Assembly (NCBI GenBank): GCA_965367295.1 | Contig: CBDUHN010000021.1 | Location: forward strand, 1-54,145 | Origin: JAIVHA01 sp965367295 | GTDB lineage: Bacteria; Pseudomonadota; Gammaproteobacteria; DSM-19610 | Length of the DNA stretch: 54,145 nt | Direction: 5' to 3' | Part shown: positions 51,463-54,145 of the stretch, piece after piece | Position numbering within the stretch: position 1 is the stretch's first letter | Layout of the letters: each line of letters opens with the position of its first letter | Translations under genes and position numbers: made by a program | The notes under the pieces: generated by a model | Database searches by the model: none | Told to the model about the DNA's origin: nothing | The model's input: only the letters and a program-made list of their open reading frames with translations

Positions 51463-51711
51463 CTACTTCAGCTTGTTTCGCCACTTGATGCAGTTGAGTT
51501 CGGTATACAGTTCGTTGTACTGATCGCGGCCCTGTTTCCACTGTTCCATGCTCCGCGCCGTTCCCCCGGACCTGCGCAAGTGTGTGTAGCGCTCAATCTG
51601 GTTCTTGATATTTTGGCAGCGCTCCAGTGAGCCCTGCTCCCTGGCGCTGGTGGGCGCTGACCATGCCAGGCACGTCAACAGCACCCACAACACACCCGTC
51701 GGTTTCCCCAT
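51463..51711 (-). CDS. Small exported protein with two cysteines
   Basis: 82-residue predicted periplasmic protein from ATG 51711. A signal peptide (VLWVLLTCLAWSAPTSA) precedes a mature domain of about 60 residues, RCQNIKNQIERYTHLRRSGG and ELNCIKWR, with two cysteines that could form a disulfide. The domain is likely helical. I do not recognise a named family. It stands alone between adhC and the second alcohol dehydrogenase gene. The first frame start, 51762, adds residues before the signal and is rejected. Confidence 0.65.
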   Translation of the reverse strand: MGKPTGVLWVLLTCLAWSAPTSAREQGSLERCQNIKNQIERYTHLRRSGGTARSMEQWKQGRDQYNELYTELNCIKWRNKLK

Positions 51712-51894
51712 ACCCGTTACGTCCCCCTTATTTGATGAAAAATCCACAAAATCGAATATCACGAACAGGCACCCTCTCTCACGGCAGGGTTGCTTTTACT
51801 TCACTATTTTCCCGATCATGCGCGCCGGCCGTGCCCACGGGTACCCCCGGTGACCGGTATGTCAGCCTCCGCCTCCCCAGCCGGAAACCCACCC

Positions 51895-52896
51895 CTAGCG
51901 CGTCAGCACAATCCGGTAATGCGCCTTGCCGCTTCGCAGGCGTTCGATGGCCGCATTGATATCATCGAAACTGTATTTCTCGATGACCGGCTGAATGTGG
52001 TGACGGGCAGCGAAATCCAGCATCTGGGCGATGGTCGCCGGACTGCCCACCGGAGAGCCGGATACCGAATGTTGCCCCATGATGAGGGAAAACACGTTGA
52101 TATCGAGCGGTTCCAGGGTCGCGCCCACAAAGTGCAGACGACCACGCGGCGCCAGGGTGGCGAGATAGAGGTTCCAGTCCAGCTTGACGTTGACGGTGGA
52201 AATGATCAGGTCGAACCGGCCGGCGGCGGCCTCGATCTCCTTTGGATCACGGGAATTCAGCGTATGGTGCGCACCCAGCTCCAGCGCTTCTTTCTTTTTG
52301 GCCTCGCTGGAGGTGAAGGCCGTCACCTCGCAGCCCCAGGCGTTGAGAAACTGCAAGGCCATGTGGCCCAGGCCGCCGATGCCGATCACCGCCACCTTGT
52401 CGGTGGGCTTGATGCCGAACTGCACCAGCGGATTGAATACCGTGATACCACCACAGAACAGCGGACCGGCGGATTCCAGGTCGATCCCGTCCGGAATGGG
52501 CACCACACTGTTGGCGGCCGCCCTCACCTTGTCCGCAAAGCCGCCATGGTGGCCGATGATGGTGGCCTGGGCATTTCCGCACAGATTATGGTCCCCGCTA
52601 TGGCAGGGCCCGCATTCGTTGCAGTAGCCCGCGTGCCAGCCGAGTCCGACCACCTGTCCGACCGCCAGCTGTGTAACCCGATCGCCGACAGCTGCGATGG
52701 TGCCGACCACCTCATGGCCGGGCACCACGGGATACTGGGTCATGCCCCATTCGTCGTCGATCACACTCAGGTCACTGTGGCAGATACCGCAGTAGCGGAC
52801 ATCGATTTCCACCTCGTGGGATTTCAATTCGCCCGGGTCATATTCGAAGGGGCTGAGTGTTCCGCGGGGTTCGGTGGCGGCGTAGGCATTAATCAT
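51895..52896 (-). CDS. Zinc-dependent alcohol dehydrogenase, CAD/YahK type
   Basis: 333-residue NADP-dependent medium-chain dehydrogenase of the cinnamyl alcohol dehydrogenase group (YahK-like), reducing a range of aldehydes. Catalytic zinc ligands lie in RYCGICHSDLS and VPGHEVVG, the four structural Cys in the CNECGPCHSGDHNLC stretch, and the nucleotide site is IGIGGLGHMALQF. ATG 52896 is chosen by alignment. It is separated from adhC by the small exported protein gene and could detoxify aldehydes broadly. Confidence 0.93.
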   Translation of the reverse strand: MINAYAATEPRGTLSPFEYDPGELKSHEVEIDVRYCGICHSDLSVIDDEWGMTQYPVVPGHEVVGTIAAVGDRVTQLAVGQVVGLGWHAGYCNECGPCHSGDHNLCGNAQATIIGHHGGFADKVRAAANSVVPIPDGIDLESAGPLFCGGITVFNPLVQFGIKPTDKVAVIGIGGLGHMALQFLNAWGCEVTAFTSSEAKKKEALELGAHHTLNSRDPKEIEAAAGRFDLIISTVNVKLDWNLYLATLAPRGRLHFVGATLEPLDINVFSLIMGQHSVSGSPVGSPATIAQMLDFAARHHIQPVIEKYSFDDINAAIERLRSGKAHYRIVLTR

Positions 52897-53070
52897 GGTC
52901 AAGGTCACTCTCGGGAATGAAGGGTGTGCAGCTGATCTGTACAATAGTAGCCAATATTGCGCGCCGGGCTACCCCCGGATTCGTCGGTATACCCGGCCCT
53001 TTTCCTGTTGTACGCGATCTCGATTTTCCGGATGAGATGATTGCCCGGCATTTCCAGGCGGCAAGCCATG

Positions 53071-53436
53071 CTATCCCGCTTCGCTCCTCTCCGCCTGCCA
53101 TGGCCAGCGCCCCTCGATCTCCAGGTGCAGGGTGATGCTCAGGAAGGAGCGGATCAGGATAATCAGGCCGAGCACCGCAACATTCTCCAGGGTATCCGCC
53201 ACGATGACCGTGCGAATGATATCGCCGGCGATGAGGAACTCCAGGCCCAGGATAATGGATCTCCCGAGCTGACGCCGGAAGGTCCGGTAGGCAATGCCCT
53301 CGGGCAGTTGCCGAAAAGAACGCAGGAAAACGAGGGAGGAAAAGCAGGTTCCCATCACCACCACGAGCACACCAACCGCCTCGATGGAATACCCGGCGAA
53401 GGAAATGATATCGGTGAATTGCATAGCTTCATCCAT
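53071..53436 (-). CDS. DUF1622 membrane protein
   Basis: 121-residue protein with three hydrophobic segments (about residues 17-37, 60-78 and 80-97). FRRQLGRSIILGLEFLIAGDIIRTV is the DUF1622 core. The family is widespread and of unknown function. The C-terminal tail is hydrophilic (WPWQAERSEAG). Neighbours are the alcohol dehydrogenase and the GFA-type gene, all on the minus strand. Confidence 0.85.
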   Translation of the reverse strand: MDEAMQFTDIISFAGYSIEAVGVLVVVMGTCFSSLVFLRSFRQLPEGIAYRTFRRQLGRSIILGLEFLIAGDIIRTVIVADTLENVAVLGLIILIRSFLSITLHLEIEGRWPWQAERSEAG

Positions 53437-53490
53437 TCGCGGATTCTACTCGCTAATATAACCGGCGGGATTGAATCGCGCGCTCAACAT

Positions 53491-53895
53491 TTATCGGCCC
53501 GGCTCATAGGCCTCATACTGCGGGAGTTCCCCGCAGATGTCTTCCCAGTTTGCCTTTGAAGTAGCAAATATATGGGCACTTGGCCGCTCGGCGATATCCG
53601 ATTCAATGGTACCTAACCGCACCCGTACCTGGTCCGGTTTTGACACGCTGCGACTCAGGATGGGTGAACCGCAATGACGGCAAAAATACTTGGTCTGCCC
53701 CGGACTGGACTCGAAACCCGTCAATTCCGGCTCGCCCTGGAGAATAGTGAAATGTGCGGCATCCACGATCCCGTTGGTGGCAAAGGCACTGCCCTGGGCC
53801 TTGCGGCATTGAGAACAATGACAATAGACGATATCGCGTATGCCATCGGATATTTCGAAGCGCACCGCTCCGCAAAGACAGCCTCCCTTATACAT
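53491..53895 (-). CDS. GFA (glutathione-dependent formaldehyde-activating) family protein
   Basis: 134-residue zinc-fold protein. AAGGAGGTG lies four bases before ATG 53895, an excellent site, which overrides the earlier frame start. Zinc ligands: GGCLCGAVRF, VYCHCSQCRKAQ and YFCRHCGSPI, the standard seven or eight Cys of the GFA/CENP-V fold. True Gfa speeds glutathione-formaldehyde adduct formation, though that role is disputed; most family members are of unknown function. Its closeness to adhC and fghA is suggestive only. Confidence 0.9.
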   Translation of the reverse strand: MYKGGCLCGAVRFEISDGIRDIVYCHCSQCRKAQGSAFATNGIVDAAHFTILQGEPELTGFESSPGQTKYFCRHCGSPILSRSVSKPDQVRVRLGTIESDIAERPSAHIFATSKANWEDICGELPQYEAYEPGR

Positions 53896-54043
53896 CCCAC
53901 ACCTCCTTCCCACTCATTCCGGTGATCAGATTCACAACAGGGCGTCAGGTGCAGACGGCACAATGACGCATCAGGCAGAAACGAAATCCCCTGTGCTCCC
54001 ATTCGAAAATATGAAGCAACCTGGAATACGCCTCATGGGAAAT

Positions 54044-54130
54044 GGATCAAGGGTCGCACTTGAAAGTATTTGGTATGGCCATCAAGCGCTCTGACCCCTT
54101 GATCACTGACCCCTTGATCCACCTTGATCC
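54044..54130. repeat. Direct and inverted repeats at the window end
   Basis: CTGACCCCTTGATC occurs twice in tandem (54091-54104 and 54106-54119), with a partial third copy (CCTTGATCC, 54122-54130). GGATCAAGGGTC (54044-54055) is nearly its reverse complement. No gene is seen in this final stretch from 53914. Confidence 0.7.
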
Positions 54131-54145
54131 ACTGAGCGTCCGAGT

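Noticed and set aside
1..54145. CRISPR array, prophage, integron or insertion sequence
   Set aside because: No regularly spaced repeats, transposase, integrase or phage genes were found on either strand.

Overview
The window is a stretch of a gammaproteobacterial chromosome, GC-rich by eye. It is packed with conserved core genes, and I see no prophage, insertion sequence, CRISPR array, rRNA or tRNA gene. The order of the central block is the gammaproteobacterial supercluster I know from Pseudomonas, and in part from E. coli: lolC-lolD / DUF2062 / comEC-exbB-exbD-msbA-lpxK-ycaR-kdsB / ptp / rne / rluC-HAD-sppA / yceF / yceD-rpmF-plsX-fabH-fabD-fabG-acpP-fabF-pabB-pabC-mltG-tmk-holB-pilZ-tatD. 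A two-subunit pyruvate carboxylase, a periplasmic DsrE-like protein, a type I-beta DAHP synthase and a glutathione-dependent formaldehyde pathway suggest an environmental lineage, perhaps Chromatiales or Ectothiorhodospiraceae-like. That placement is inference, not proof.

Layout. 1-8.3 kb: PAS-GGDEF diguanylate cyclase, YadGH-type ABC exporter with a previously untracked 54-residue membrane ORF upstream, class V aminotransferase, beta-CASP metallo-hydrolase, long-chain acyl-CoA synthetase, PilZ-domain protein. 8.6-22.1 kb (minus strand): a secreted NTF2-like protein, then the long yceD-to-tatD block for fatty acid initiation and elongation, p-aminobenzoate synthesis, peptidoglycan strand termination, dTMP kinase, the polymerase III clamp-loader delta' subunit and type IV pilus PilZ. 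22.3-25.7 kb: pycA/pycB on the plus strand. 25.8-32.3 kb: yceF, sppA, a HAD phosphatase, rluC and RNase E with a long leader. 32.4-43.2 kb: phosphotyrosine phosphatase, a small conserved ORF, and the lipid A/Kdo/lipoprotein envelope genes with ExbBD and ComEC. 43.3-49.1 kb: sfsA, small exported proteins, glutaredoxin, DAHP synthase, YebC family, TrmH-family methyltransferase. 49.2-53.9 kb: FghA and AdhC, a second zinc alcohol dehydrogenase, a DUF1622 membrane protein and a GFA-fold protein.

How genes work together. PlsX, FabH, FabD, FabG, AcpP and FabF supply acyl-ACP for phospholipid and lipid A. LpxK, KdsB and MsbA act on the lipid A/Kdo route, and LolCD sorts lipoproteins. PabB and PabC make p-aminobenzoate for folate. 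AdhC and FghA oxidise S-hydroxymethylglutathione to formate. Three proteins touch c-di-GMP or pilus signalling (GGDEF, PilZ domain, PilZ).

The main unusual signals are non-coding. Four conserved genes (yceD, yceF, rluC, lolC) appear to have promoters whose -10 box sits 6-9 bases before the start codon, with no Shine-Dalgarno. Two families of short palindromic repeats are scattered between genes. acpP has stacked hairpins on both sides. The DAHP synthase carries an altered GPCS metal-site motif. I found no clear undescribed defence or biosynthetic system.
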